Assembly (NCBI GenBank): GCA_023511625.1
Contig: JAIMBD010000006.1
Span: 1-64,000 of the forward strand
Origin: Bacillota bacterium
GTDB lineage: Bacteria; Bacillota; Sulfobacillia; Sulfobacillales; Sulfobacillaceae
Direction: 5' to 3'
Length of the DNA: 64,000 nucleotides
Shown here: positions 53,907 to 61,700 of the stretch, one piece after another
Layout of the letters: each line of letters starts with the position of its first letter
Numbering within the stretch: position 1 is the first letter of the stretch
Notes under the pieces: generated by a model
Seen by the model: the letters and a program-made list of their open reading frames with translations, nothing else
What the model was told of the DNA's origin: nothing
The model's database searches: none
Translations under genes and position numbers: made by a program

Positions 53907-53937
53907 ATCATAATGGGGAATCCCCCACCCGAGTCAA
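53907..53937 (-). promoter_or_regulatory. Possible promoter with GGGGAATCCCC palindrome
   Basis: On the minus strand TTGACT (53937-53932) and TATGAT (53912-53907) are 19 bases apart, longer than ideal. The spacer holds GGGGG-ATT-CCCC (53926-53915), nearly the same palindrome as in the spacer of the demethylase promoter. It points towards yhbH, 409 bases away. Confidence 0.3.
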
Positions 53938-54140
53938 GTCTTCGCGCCCATTCTACGCCGGCAAATGATGGGAATAGCGGCCCGACCCTTTGTCCCGCGC
54001 CATTTCTTGCCGGGGACTCGCCTCGTGAGAAATCTTTTATCCGAAAGTCAGCGACCTGTCATCCGCCCCACCCACCATGGGAGGTGCGCGTCCTCGCACG
54101 TGCGCGCGGACGGCCAGCGATCGCGAGGAGGGATGCGAAG

Positions 54141-54689
54141 ATGGTGGGGCTGTGGGCTCGACTCGGGGCGCGGTTTCTTCCGCCGACGATTCACCCGATG
54201 GTGGTGCACTTCCCGATCGCGCTGCTCTACCTTGCCACCCTAATCGATTTCGTGGCAGTGGTGCGACCGCGACACCGTTCGCACGCCTATCACCAGTTCG
54301 GGTTTTGGATTCTGACCCTGGCCTTGGTCTCCCTGGTGGCAGCAGCGTTGGCCGGCGTGGTGTCGGAGCAGTTCGCGCACTGGACGCCTGCGACCCGCGC
54401 CATCCTCGAAGCCCACCAGCGCGACGCCCTCATCACTGGACTGCTGGCGAGCCTCGGTTGGGTCCTGCAACTCGCCACGCCGTTCCGGGAGGTGCGGCGC
54501 GAGGCCTGGAGCATCGCCGGGCGAGGTCGCGTCTCCTGGGGCGTGTGGGTACTAGTGGCAGCGGCCACGGCCATGGTCAGCGTCACCGGCACCTTGGGCG
54601 GCAGCATGGTCTACCATCACGGCGTCGGGATCTCCGCCGTCAGCCGCGGGGCGTTGCCGGCTGCCGGCGGCGGGAAGGCGGGGCGGTGA
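54141..54689 (+). CDS. DUF2231 membrane protein
   Basis: 182 residues with four membrane segments. The start FLPPTIHPMVVHFPIALLYLA is the DUF2231 signature (IHPmxVHFPIaL), with conserved His residues that may bind metal or heme, and ISAVSRGAL near the end of the last helix pair. The ATG at 54141 has GAGGAGGGATGCGAAG before it; a longer frame (from 53904) lacks a site. Its 3' end overlaps the convergent spoIIE by 50 bases. Function unknown; members often lie near cytochromes. Confidence 0.8.
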   Translation: MVGLWARLGARFLPPTIHPMVVHFPIALLYLATLIDFVAVVRPRHRSHAYHQFGFWILTLALVSLVAAALAGVVSEQFAHWTPATRAILEAHQRDALITGLLASLGWVLQLATPFREVRREAWSIAGRGRVSWGVWVLVAAATAMVSVTGTLGGSMVYHHGVGISAVSRGALPAAGGGKAGR

Positions 54690-56823
54690 CCCGCCGCCAC
54701 TCGCCCACCGTGACCCCGGCCCACACCCGTCCCAAGGTCTCCCGCACGCCGCGGGGCAGGATGCGAACCACCGCCACGGTGGCGTCGTCCCGGCCGTCGC
54801 GGTCGTGGCCCAGCATGAAGCTCAGGATGGTCTCGGCCATCATCTGGCTGTCCGTGACCGGCAGCTCGGCCAAAAACTGCGCCAACCGCTCCTCCCCCGC
54901 CGCCTGATCCCGCTCCAGCACCCCGTCCGTGACCATCACCAGCACATCGCCGGGCTCGAAGGCGCACCGCTGCGGCTCCACGGGAACGGTCGGCAGGATT
55001 CCCACCGGGGGCGCTGCCCCGCCGATCTTGTGCACACGGCCCCGCCGCACCAGGTAGGAGGGAGGGGCCGCCAACTTGACCACCGTTCCGGCGCGTCCCA
55101 CCCGGTCGACAACCAAAAGGTCCAAGGTGGCAAACGTCTCCTCCTCGGGATTGCGCAAGAGCAAGGTGGCGTTGACCGCGCGCACTGCAAGCTCCGGAGA
55201 GAACCCCGCCTCCAAAAGGCGGTCGGCCAACGCCATGGCCGTGCCGCTCTCCCAGGCCGCCCGGGGTCCCACCCCCATCCCGTCCGAGAGGGCCACGACC
55301 ACGAGACCGCCTGGCAGTTCCTTGACCAGCTCGGTATCCCCCGAGACGAAGCCCCCTTGGCGCGGCCGCTTGGCGATGCCGACGGCCCAGTCCACGGCAG
55401 GAGGACGCGACCGGTACCGGACCGTCGGCGGATGCCAGTCGCGCGCCATCTCCTCCAACAGCTGCCCCACCCCTTCCAATTGGCGTTGGGTCAGCTCCCG
55501 GGTCACCTCGACCCGGCGCCGGAGGTCGGCCCGGCTCTGCTCCGCCACCACCTGCCGGGCGACCTCTGCCGCCACCGCCTCTGGACGGATGCAGCGGGCC
55601 CCCAATTCCCCCCGCAAGTCACCGGCATGTACGGGGCCAGCCAGGGCCCGCGCCACCAGGTCCTGGAGGCTACGGTAGGAGCGATAGAAGTCGCCCTCCC
55701 AACAGGTGCGGTACAACGAGCAGCGGCGACAGACCGCCGCCACCGCCCGCTCGGCCACCAGATTCTCTGGTTGCGGGGCCGCGGCCGTCGGAGCAAAGGC
55801 GCGGGCCATCTCCCGCATGACCCCGGCCAGGCGCTCCAACCGCTGAGGCAGGTCCCCCGGGGCTTGACCCTCCCACAGGGCATGGCCCCACCCTGCGAGC
55901 TGGCGAGCCACCCCCTCCGGAATTCCTTGCCAAAGAAGTCCGGCCGCGCCGAGAGAGACCCAGAGCGCGTCGGGCCGTGGGGGCATCCGCACCAGCACGG
56001 CATAAGCCAACACCGCCCCCACCAGTCCCACCGGTCCCCAGCGCCAGTGATACCGTTCCAGCCACCCGGCGCCGAACCCTGCCGCGACCATGGCGCCGAC
56101 CCCTGCCGGATCGACACCGCGCAGGGCCAAGGTCAGGCCCAAGGTGGCCCCGGCCACGGTTCCGCCTCCAGGCCCGTTGACCAACCCCCCGAGGAGAATG
56201 AGCAGCCCTCCAGCGCACAAGCCGGGCCAAAATGCGCCTGCGCGGACGCCGGCCAACCCGGCCACCACGGCTCCTGCCGCCGTGAGAAACAAGGCGAGGC
56301 TGGACCGGTCACCGTCTCCCTGTTGAAACCGCTGCCACTCGCGGACAGCAGCGGCGTAGAGAACCACTGCGCCGAGCCCCATCAGGGCCGCCCACGCCGC
56401 CTCGCCCCACGTAAAGGCCTGGCCCTGGGCGAACAAGAGGGCCGCGCCAAGCCCTGTGAACGGCCAGCGCAACCAGGTCCAGGCGGGGCGGCGGTACGGG
56501 AGGGGAATCAGCAGGATAAGCCCGATCAGGATCCCGGCCGGCCAAAGGCCGGCACCCACTGCCGTGCCGGCCACGGCGCCGATGGCTGCCGGCACGAACT
56601 CGGCCCGGGCCACGCGCCACGTCCACACCGCATACACCCACGCAAACGGCGCCGCGTGGTGGTAAATCAAGGCTTGTCCCAGCACGGCGCCCATGATGGC
56701 CCAAAGCCCATGCCGGGGCCAGGAGCGGCCGGGCGCTGGATTTGGACCCGCTCCCACCTGGGTCTCCCGATCCCAGGGCCACCACCGCGCCCGCGCGGCT
56801 TGCGCCGATTCCCCTCCCTGCAC
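54640..56823 (-). CDS. spoIIE: Stage II sporulation protein E
   Basis: 727 residues: about ten N-terminal membrane segments (~30-310), a central oligomerisation region with CRRCSLYRTCWEGDFYRSY and its Cys cluster, and a C-terminal PP2C phosphatase with VSGDTELVKELPGG, ALSDGMGVGPRAA and DGRDDATVAVV. SpoIIE dephosphorylates SpoIIAA in the forespore to free sigma-F and helps place the polar septum. The start is the GTG at 56823, after GGAGGGAGCGAC. In Bacillus it lies beside tilS-ftsH; here it stands alone between DUF2231 and menA. Confidence 0.95.
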   Translation of the reverse strand: MQGGESAQAARARWWPWDRETQVGAGPNPAPGRSWPRHGLWAIMGAVLGQALIYHHAAPFAWVYAVWTWRVARAEFVPAAIGAVAGTAVGAGLWPAGILIGLILLIPLPYRRPAWTWLRWPFTGLGAALLFAQGQAFTWGEAAWAALMGLGAVVLYAAAVREWQRFQQGDGDRSSLALFLTAAGAVVAGLAGVRAGAFWPGLCAGGLLILLGGLVNGPGGGTVAGATLGLTLALRGVDPAGVGAMVAAGFGAGWLERYHWRWGPVGLVGAVLAYAVLVRMPPRPDALWVSLGAAGLLWQGIPEGVARQLAGWGHALWEGQAPGDLPQRLERLAGVMREMARAFAPTAAAPQPENLVAERAVAAVCRRCSLYRTCWEGDFYRSYRSLQDLVARALAGPVHAGDLRGELGARCIRPEAVAAEVARQVVAEQSRADLRRRVEVTRELTQRQLEGVGQLLEEMARDWHPPTVRYRSRPPAVDWAVGIAKRPRQGGFVSGDTELVKELPGGLVVVALSDGMGVGPRAAWESGTAMALADRLLEAGFSPELAVRAVNATLLLRNPEEETFATLDLLVVDRVGRAGTVVKLAAPPSYLVRRGRVHKIGGAAPPVGILPTVPVEPQRCAFEPGDVLVMVTDGVLERDQAAGEERLAQFLAELPVTDSQMMAETILSFMLGHDRDGRDDATVAVVRILPRGVRETLGRVWAGVTVGEWRRVTAPPSRRRQPATPRG

Positions 56824-56953
56824 GTCGCTCCCTCCTCGTGGCTTCGGCAGCACCATACCAAATGGCGCATCCGGGATTTGGCAAAGCGTGGCGTCCCGGG
56901 CCCGCGACTTGTCGACAGCGATTCCCGTCCCCCCCGAAGGGTAGTCAAACCGT

Positions 56954-56959
56954 TATAAT
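56954..56959 (+). promoter_or_regulatory. -10 element before menA
   Basis: A perfect TATAAT on the plus strand in the gap between divergent spoIIE and menA. No matching -35 lies at 16-18 bases. Transcription would begin near 56966, 100 bases before the chosen menA start. Confidence 0.4.
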
Positions 56960-57065
56960 CAATTTCGAAAGCACGTGCGTCGTGACGACGGCGCCGGACG
57001 CCAGGGGACACGGTCCGCCTGGCGCACCCACGGCCGAGAACCTTTCGGGAAACGAGGCGAAGATT

Positions 57066-57953
57066 GTGCGGAACAGCTTGAGCACCTGGCTCGAAGCGGC
57101 GCGACCGTTTTCCCTAACCGCCTCCTTCGTGCCGGTGCTGGTCGGGATCGCCTTGGCGTACAGCAGCGGCGTAGCGGTCAGCGCCTGGCGGGCAGTGGTG
57201 GTGGTGGTGGGCGGCGTGCTGCTCCAAGTCGGTACCAACATGGTCAACGACGCCTACGACTACTGGCGTGCAGTCGATTCCGAGATTACGCCCCGGGCGA
57301 GCCGCGTGGTGATCGAAGGGCGACTCGATCCGACGCGGGAGTTGCGCGGCGCCTATGTGGTCTTCGGCGTCTCGCTGGCCCTGGCGGCAGTGCTGGCGGC
57401 GGCCGGCACTCCGCTGGTGCTCGTGCCGGTGGCCATTGGGGTAGTGGCCGGGTTCGGCTACACCGCGCCCCCCTTGGAGTACAAGTACCGGGGCCTCGGC
57501 ATTCCGGTGGTGTTCGTAACCATGGGCCCCCTGATGGTCTGGGCCGCGTACTTGGGTGTGGGCGGCCGCGGGTGGTGGATGCCGACCTTGGTGGCACTGC
57601 CGGTCGGCTTCTTGGTGGCCGCGATCCTCCACGCCAACGACCTGCGCGACTGGGAGGACGACCGCCAGGCGCGCATCGTTACCTTGACCGGTTGTCTGGG
57701 ATTTATTCCCGCGTGGTGGCTCTATACCTTTTTGCTGTTAGCCCCTTACGCCGCGTTGAGCGTGTTGGTGGGGCTGCACCGACTTTTGCCGTGGACCTTG
57801 GCGGCGTGGGTCACCTTCCCGGTGGCATGGCGCGCCATCCGGCTGGCCCGGCGGCCGGGCCGCGAGCGGCTGGCGGTGTTGGACCAGAAGACGGCCCAAT
57901 TGCATCTCGCCTTTGGGCTGCTCCTTGCGCTCAGCCTGGGAGTCGCGCGGTGA
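57066..57953 (+). CDS. menA: UbiA-family prenyltransferase, MenA type
   Basis: 295 residues, eight or nine membrane segments. The first Asp-rich motif NMVNDAYDYWRAVDS (NDxxDxxxD) and the second DLRDWEDDRQARIVT match 1,4-dihydroxy-2-naphthoate prenyltransferase, which makes demethylmenaquinone. TPRASRVVIEGRLDP fits the region between. I chose the GTG at 57066 (GAGG eight bases upstream); a GTG at 56982 is in frame but has no site. It overlaps the CPBP start by four bases (GTGA). No other men genes are in view. Confidence 0.85.
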   Translation: MRNSLSTWLEAARPFSLTASFVPVLVGIALAYSSGVAVSAWRAVVVVVGGVLLQVGTNMVNDAYDYWRAVDSEITPRASRVVIEGRLDPTRELRGAYVVFGVSLALAAVLAAAGTPLVLVPVAIGVVAGFGYTAPPLEYKYRGLGIPVVFVTMGPLMVWAAYLGVGGRGWWMPTLVALPVGFLVAAILHANDLRDWEDDRQARIVTLTGCLGFIPAWWLYTFLLLAPYAALSVLVGLHRLLPWTLAAWVTFPVAWRAIRLARRPGRERLAVLDQKTAQLHLAFGLLLALSLGVAR

Positions 57954-58579
57954 GCCGGGTCTGGCCTTTGCCGCCGACTGTGCTGGCTTCAGTGCTGGCC
58001 GTGCCGGTGGTCCTGTGGTTTATCGTTTTTGGTTGGGCGCCGGCGCCATTTTGGGACCTTATGGCCCCGGCCATGGCCGTGCTGTTGGGGTTGGCCTGGC
58101 TCTTGGGGGGCCGTTACTTCCGGTCCCAGTCCTTCGGTGCCGCCGATGTGGCGTGGGGCGTAGTGTCGGCGGCGGCCCTGTGGGGGGTCTTTTGGGTCGG
58201 CAACGCCGTAGCCCCGCTGGTGATCCCCGGGGCCCATCAAGACATCGGCAACGTGTACGGGTTGAAGGCCGGGTTCTCGCCGTGGGCAGTAGGGGCCGCC
58301 TTGGTGTTCTTGTTCGGCCCAGCCGAGGCCAGCTTCTGGCAAGGCGTGGTCCAAAGCGCGTGGGCCAAGCGCTTCGGGCCCGTGATGGGCTGGCTTCTCA
58401 CCGCCGCCTTCTACGCTGCCATCCACAGCTTCTCGCGCAACCCCATGTTGGTCTTGGCGGCCCTGGTGGCCGGGCTGGGCTGGGGCTACCTCTATCGGCT
58501 CACCGGCCGGCTCTGGGCCGTCATGATCTCCCACAGCCTGTGGGACCTTGCGGTGTTGGTCTTGTTTCCCATTCACTGA
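57950..58579 (+). CDS. CPBP-fold intramembrane protein (motif 1 altered)
   Basis: 209 residues with about six membrane segments. Motifs 2 and 3 of the CPBP (CAAX protease/bacteriocin-processing) family are visible as FYAAIHSFSR and HSLWDLAVL. Motif 1, normally EExxxRG (often EELFWRG), reads EASFWQG, so the second Glu and the Arg are replaced; the first Glu remains. Activity is therefore uncertain. The GTG overlaps the menA stop, so it is translationally coupled to a quinone prenyltransferase. The usual substrates are prenylated or bacteriocin-like peptides; here function is unknown. Confidence 0.75.
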   Translation: MSRVWPLPPTVLASVLAVPVVLWFIVFGWAPAPFWDLMAPAMAVLLGLAWLLGGRYFRSQSFGAADVAWGVVSAAALWGVFWVGNAVAPLVIPGAHQDIGNVYGLKAGFSPWAVGAALVFLFGPAEASFWQGVVQSAWAKRFGPVMGWLLTAAFYAAIHSFSRNPMLVLAALVAGLGWGYLYRLTGRLWAVMISHSLWDLAVLVLFPIH

Positions 58580-58610
58580 GAACCCAACCCCTTCCGTCGC
58601 CCCCAGAAAT

Positions 58611-58651
58611 GCGAAAGGTCCTCGGGACCCACTGGCCGGAGGACCTTTCGC
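58611..58651. terminator. Bidirectional terminator between CPBP and demethylase genes
   Basis: A perfect 13-bp stem, GCGAAAGGTCCTC and GAGGACCTTTCGC, with a 15-base loop. Short T runs follow on either strand (GCGTTTTT 20 bases on for the plus strand, ATTTCT for the minus). It separates two convergent genes. Confidence 0.65.
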
Positions 58652-58670
58652 GGGGTGGTGCGTTTTTGGG

Positions 58671-60059
58671 TCAGCGCTGGACCGCCGCCCGGTACTCGCG
58701 CGCCGGCTCCGCGTACGGCACCGGCCCCACCGTGGCCCGAATCTGCATTTGCGTGTGCGGTTCGACGGAAGGCTTGCGGGATCCGCCCCCTTCCTCGCCC
58801 CACACCAACACGACCTCTGTCCCCGGCTGGGCGTACTCCGGATTCATGATGGCCAGGGACAACATCTTGCGCTCGTTCCAACTGTAGCCGCAGAAGGTGG
58901 AGATGCCGACCATCTCGCCCTTGCCGTTGAGGACCTTGTCGTACATCCAGGTGGCGTACTGGGAGAGCGGCAGGTCGATGTACTTGCCGTTGGGACCAGG
59001 ACCGAACCACGACGCCATCACTTTGGCCACGTCCTCACTGTTCCAGGCCAGCGTGACCTTCTGGCGGTGGGGCTCCTTGGCCTTGGCCTCCAGCGCCTCG
59101 CGGCCGAAGAAGTCGTGGTCGAACTTCAGGATGTGGTCGTAACCAAGGTCCCATGGGGTCAAATAGTAGTCCTCGATGTTGCGCGAGAAGAAGCTCCCCC
59201 CGAGCGAGCCCCCACCTTCATAGGACGTCGCCGGCAGCCACTCGCGATACTCGCGCAAGGACTCTCCGGTGTAGACGGCCGGCAGCGGCGAGGGGATCCA
59301 GCCCGATTCCAAGGTATTGGTGGCATAGGCCCGCGACCCCACGTGCCGGATGCCGAACTCCCGGCCCGCCTCCAGAATAGCCGCCTTGATCTCCGGTCCC
59401 AATTCCGCTGGCCCGAAGATTTCGCCTCCTTGCACGCTCGCCATGCCGTGGTGCAGGATCCGCACCCGGTGGCCGGCGATGGTGATCCACCCCATGTGGA
59501 AGAACTTCGGCTGTTGCACCGGCCCACCGTTCAGCTTCTCCAAGACGGCACCGGCGTAGGGACCCTGGACCTGGAAGCGGAACGTCTTGCGCGGGCGGTT
59601 CGGGTCGCTGACAGACCATTCGTCGCGCTCCAGCTCCACGTTGTAACGACCCTTTTGGGCTTGGAACTCGACCCAGTTGGCCACCGACGGACGCCCGACC
59701 AGCTGGAACAACTCTTTGTCTAAGTAGAAAAGAATGACGTCCCCGATGACGTAGCCGTCGGGACTGGTGGCCACCATCTGCTTGGCGCGGCCCGGTTCAA
59801 ATCCGCGAAAACTGTTGATGGTCAAGGTGTTCAGCAACCGAAAGGCGTCGGGTCCTTTCACGTACAGGTCGGTCATGTGGTAGGAGAGGTCAAACAGGCA
59901 CACGGTCTCCCGCCAGGCCCGCTGTTCCTCACGCCAGTTGCTGTACTCCGGCAACACCACAGGATAGACGCGCGCGCCGGTCTGGTTGTTGTACAGGTAC
60001 TCGCTGATGCTCGAGACGCTGCTGACGACATCCTGCAGGCTGCGCTTCGCCGTGCTCAT
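58671..60059 (-). CDS. GcvT-fold THF-dependent O-demethylase (LigM-like)
   Basis: 462 residues of the aminomethyltransferase (GcvT) fold. Stretches such as GRAKQMVATSPDGYVIGDVI, NTLESGWIPSPLPAVYTGES and IEDYYLTPWDLGY match, by recollection, the Sphingobium LigM group, which moves the O-methyl of vanillate or 3-O-methylgallate to tetrahydrofolate. The glycine-cleavage GcvT is much shorter (~365), and no gcvH/gcvP is near. DMSP demethylase DmdA is a related alternative. The ATG at 60059 has GCGAGGAGG six bases before it. It lies in the same orientation as metF and purU, consistent with recycling 5-methyl-THF. The substrate is inferred, not shown. Confidence 0.75.
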   Translation of the reverse strand: MSTAKRSLQDVVSSVSSISEYLYNNQTGARVYPVVLPEYSNWREEQRAWRETVCLFDLSYHMTDLYVKGPDAFRLLNTLTINSFRGFEPGRAKQMVATSPDGYVIGDVILFYLDKELFQLVGRPSVANWVEFQAQKGRYNVELERDEWSVSDPNRPRKTFRFQVQGPYAGAVLEKLNGGPVQQPKFFHMGWITIAGHRVRILHHGMASVQGGEIFGPAELGPEIKAAILEAGREFGIRHVGSRAYATNTLESGWIPSPLPAVYTGESLREYREWLPATSYEGGGSLGGSFFSRNIEDYYLTPWDLGYDHILKFDHDFFGREALEAKAKEPHRQKVTLAWNSEDVAKVMASWFGPGPNGKYIDLPLSQYATWMYDKVLNGKGEMVGISTFCGYSWNERKMLSLAIMNPEYAQPGTEVVLVWGEEGGGSRKPSVEPHTQMQIRATVGPVPYAEPAREYRAAVQR

Positions 60060-60452
60060 AGCCATCCTCCTCGCTGCAAACTCCTTGCGCTGTCTCATCC
60101 CCTAAACCGGCCAGCAATCCCTGCTGCCCCCGGCTTTTTTCTCCTCGGCGGCATCACAGGGTCGGACCGCACGAGCGAGGGGGTTTGGGCCGGGCGCTTC
60201 GCCAGGGCTTGGGAACCCCTCCGCGATGGGAGGACTTGACGCGGCAACGCCACACACGCCCCGCAGAGGCCGGAACACTCCTCGCCCCTCCGCAAGGCGG
60301 GACTGCCTACCGGCGCGTGGTTCCCCGCTGTCCTCGTCGGGTTGCGATGCCTCGATGGTGCCCTCCAGGGTCGGTGCGGCCCGCGTCGCCGGCCTTATGA
60401 CCGGGAGCCGAGCCCGCTTGAGCATCCCCTCCCATCCTTGTACATTGCGCCC
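60060..60452 (-). promoter_or_regulatory. Long leader of the demethylase gene
   Basis: About 390 bases from the predicted transcription start to the ATG, without a gene. Near its 3' end CAGCA-GGGAT-TGCTG with flanking CCGG (about 60105-60140) makes a hairpin followed by TTTAGGGG, a possible attenuator. No glycine, THF, SAM or cobalamin riboswitch consensus was found. Read on the plus strand, the same hairpin is followed by TTTTTT. Confidence 0.35.
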
Positions 60453-60482
60453 ATTTTACCCAAGGGGGAATCCCCCTGTCCA
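60453..60482 (-). promoter_or_regulatory. Promoter of the LigM-like gene with spacer palindrome
   Basis: On the minus strand TGGACA (60482-60477) and TAAAAT (60458-60453) are 18 bases apart, with GGGGG-ATT-CCCCC filling most of the spacer. TGGACAGGGGG and the following GGGCGCA recur in the purU promoter. The palindrome between the -35 and -10 is a likely operator. Confidence 0.6.
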
Positions 60483-60586
60483 GTGCACCCCGAAACCTAT
60501 CCCCCGGTTCACCCGCATTGTCTCCAGCCCGGACCTTGGGCATGCGCCGAGCCCCGCCTTAGGGGCCTCAAGGCGAAAGACCGCAG

Positions 60587-60613
60587 AAGGCCCCGGGCAA
60601 ATCCCGGGGCCTT
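60587..60613 (-). terminator. Terminator of metF
   Basis: A perfect 11-bp stem AAGGCCCCGGG and CCCGGGGCCTT with loop CAAAT, seven bases after the metF stop. On the minus strand it is followed by CTGCGGTCTTT, a poor T run, so efficiency may depend on stem strength. Confidence 0.6.
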
Positions 60614-60619
60614 CTCTCC

Positions 60620-61495
60620 TCAACGGCCGCGCGAGGCGGGGTCGGCATCGCCCGCGCCCACGGCCAACCGGTCCAAGCATTCCTGACGCCAATCGACGGT
60701 GGCGCAGACCTGGTTGAAGGTGTTGACGTGAAAGCCAGCCACTTCGAGTCCGCGGCGGTCCACCGCCTCGAGAATGGCCATAATCAGCTCCCACGGGTCG
60801 TAGCGGTCGTGCGCCATCAGCTCTTGCGCCATGTTGGTGTGCTTGCGGATAAAGCGAGCGGAATCGCCCACTCCGATCCGCAGCGCGATCTCAAACAGCT
60901 TGCGCCGTTCGACCAGTCCCGGAATCCCCACGTAGACCGGCAGGGTGATGCCCTGGTCGCGCATGTCCGCGAGCCAGGTCGCGATCTTCTCGGCGTCGAA
61001 GCACAGCTGCGTCACCATGTAGGAGGCGTACGGCTGCTTGGCCTTCAGCGACGCCGTCAGTTGCTCCGGCTTCAAGAGGGGATGGCCGTCGGGATACGAG
61101 CCGATCCCGATCCGCTGCGGGCGCTGAGGCAGGTCGGCCATGGCCTCAAGCACGCCCAAAGCCCCTTCGAATTCCCCTTCCGGCCTGGCCTCGTCGCCGG
61201 CAATCACAAAGACCTCTTCCAGGCCGAGCGCAGTCAGCCGCTCGACCAATTGGGCGAGGTGGCGCCGATCGCGGACTAGGCGCGCCGCCATGTGGGGAAT
61301 GGCATGATATCCCAACTGTCGATAGCGATCGGCTAACTCGATGGACTTGTCGATCCCGTGCCGCGGGGAGCAGGTCACCGTGACCACTGCCCCCTTGGGT
61401 AGGCACTGGACCTGCTCGTCGATCCCCTTCATGGGGATGACCTCATATCGCATGGCCTGGAAGGCCGCATGCCTGGACTGCGCCTCGTTCGTCAT
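60620..61495 (-). CDS. metF: Methylenetetrahydrofolate reductase (MetF)
   Basis: 291 residues of the MetF TIM barrel, which interconverts 5-methyl-THF and 5,10-methylene-THF with FAD. Family features: EVIPMKGIDEQVQ near the N-terminus, VTVTCSPRHG, IPHMAARLV, VFVIAGD, IGIGSYPDGHP, SYMVTQLCFDAEKI and VYVGIPGLVERRKL. The terminal Glu/Asp environment is normal. The ATG at 61495 has GGGGAGG upstream. Beside the LigM-like gene it would oxidise the 5-methyl-THF made there. There is no metE/metH, so a purely biosynthetic methionine role is less obvious. Confidence 0.88.
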   Translation of the reverse strand: MTNEAQSRHAAFQAMRYEVIPMKGIDEQVQCLPKGAVVTVTCSPRHGIDKSIELADRYRQLGYHAIPHMAARLVRDRRHLAQLVERLTALGLEEVFVIAGDEARPEGEFEGALGVLEAMADLPQRPQRIGIGSYPDGHPLLKPEQLTASLKAKQPYASYMVTQLCFDAEKIATWLADMRDQGITLPVYVGIPGLVERRKLFEIALRIGVGDSARFIRKHTNMAQELMAHDRYDPWELIMAILEAVDRRGLEVAGFHVNTFNQVCATVDWRQECLDRLAVGAGDADPASRGR

Positions 61496-61532
61496 CACGC
61501 TCGCCTCCCCTTCCCCTGGCTGCTCCCGGCAA

Positions 61533-61568
61533 TGAAATGACAATTACAAAAATTGATCCCAAACAAAA
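61533..61568 (-). promoter_or_regulatory. AT-rich patch before metF with inverted repeat
   Basis: 36 bases of mostly A/T in a GC-rich setting. CAATT (61541-61545) and AATTG (61551-61555) form an inverted repeat with a 5-base loop. It is a good candidate for the metF promoter or operator, but no -10/-35 pair is convincing. Confidence 0.4.
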
Positions 61569-61678
61569 GCGCCCCGGTCCTCCGCAGGGAGAACCGGCGT
61601 GCCCTCCCCGCGCTAGCCTATCAGAACCGGTTTCCACCTTCAAGCGGCGCTCGTTACCAGCGCCTAAGCCCCCCGATG

Positions 61679-61700
61679 GGGGCGGAAAAGCCTCCGCCCC
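61679..61700 (-). terminator. Hairpin directly after purU
   Basis: GGGGCGGA (61686-61679 complement) and TCCGCCCC pair over 8 bp with a 6-base loop, immediately after the purU stop. No T run follows, so termination would be partial and metF may be read through. Confidence 0.4.

Noticed and set aside
60060-60452. Glycine riboswitch before the GcvT-fold gene
   Set aside because: No CTCTCAGGCAAA/GGACAG elements; only loose matches to GCCGAAGG.
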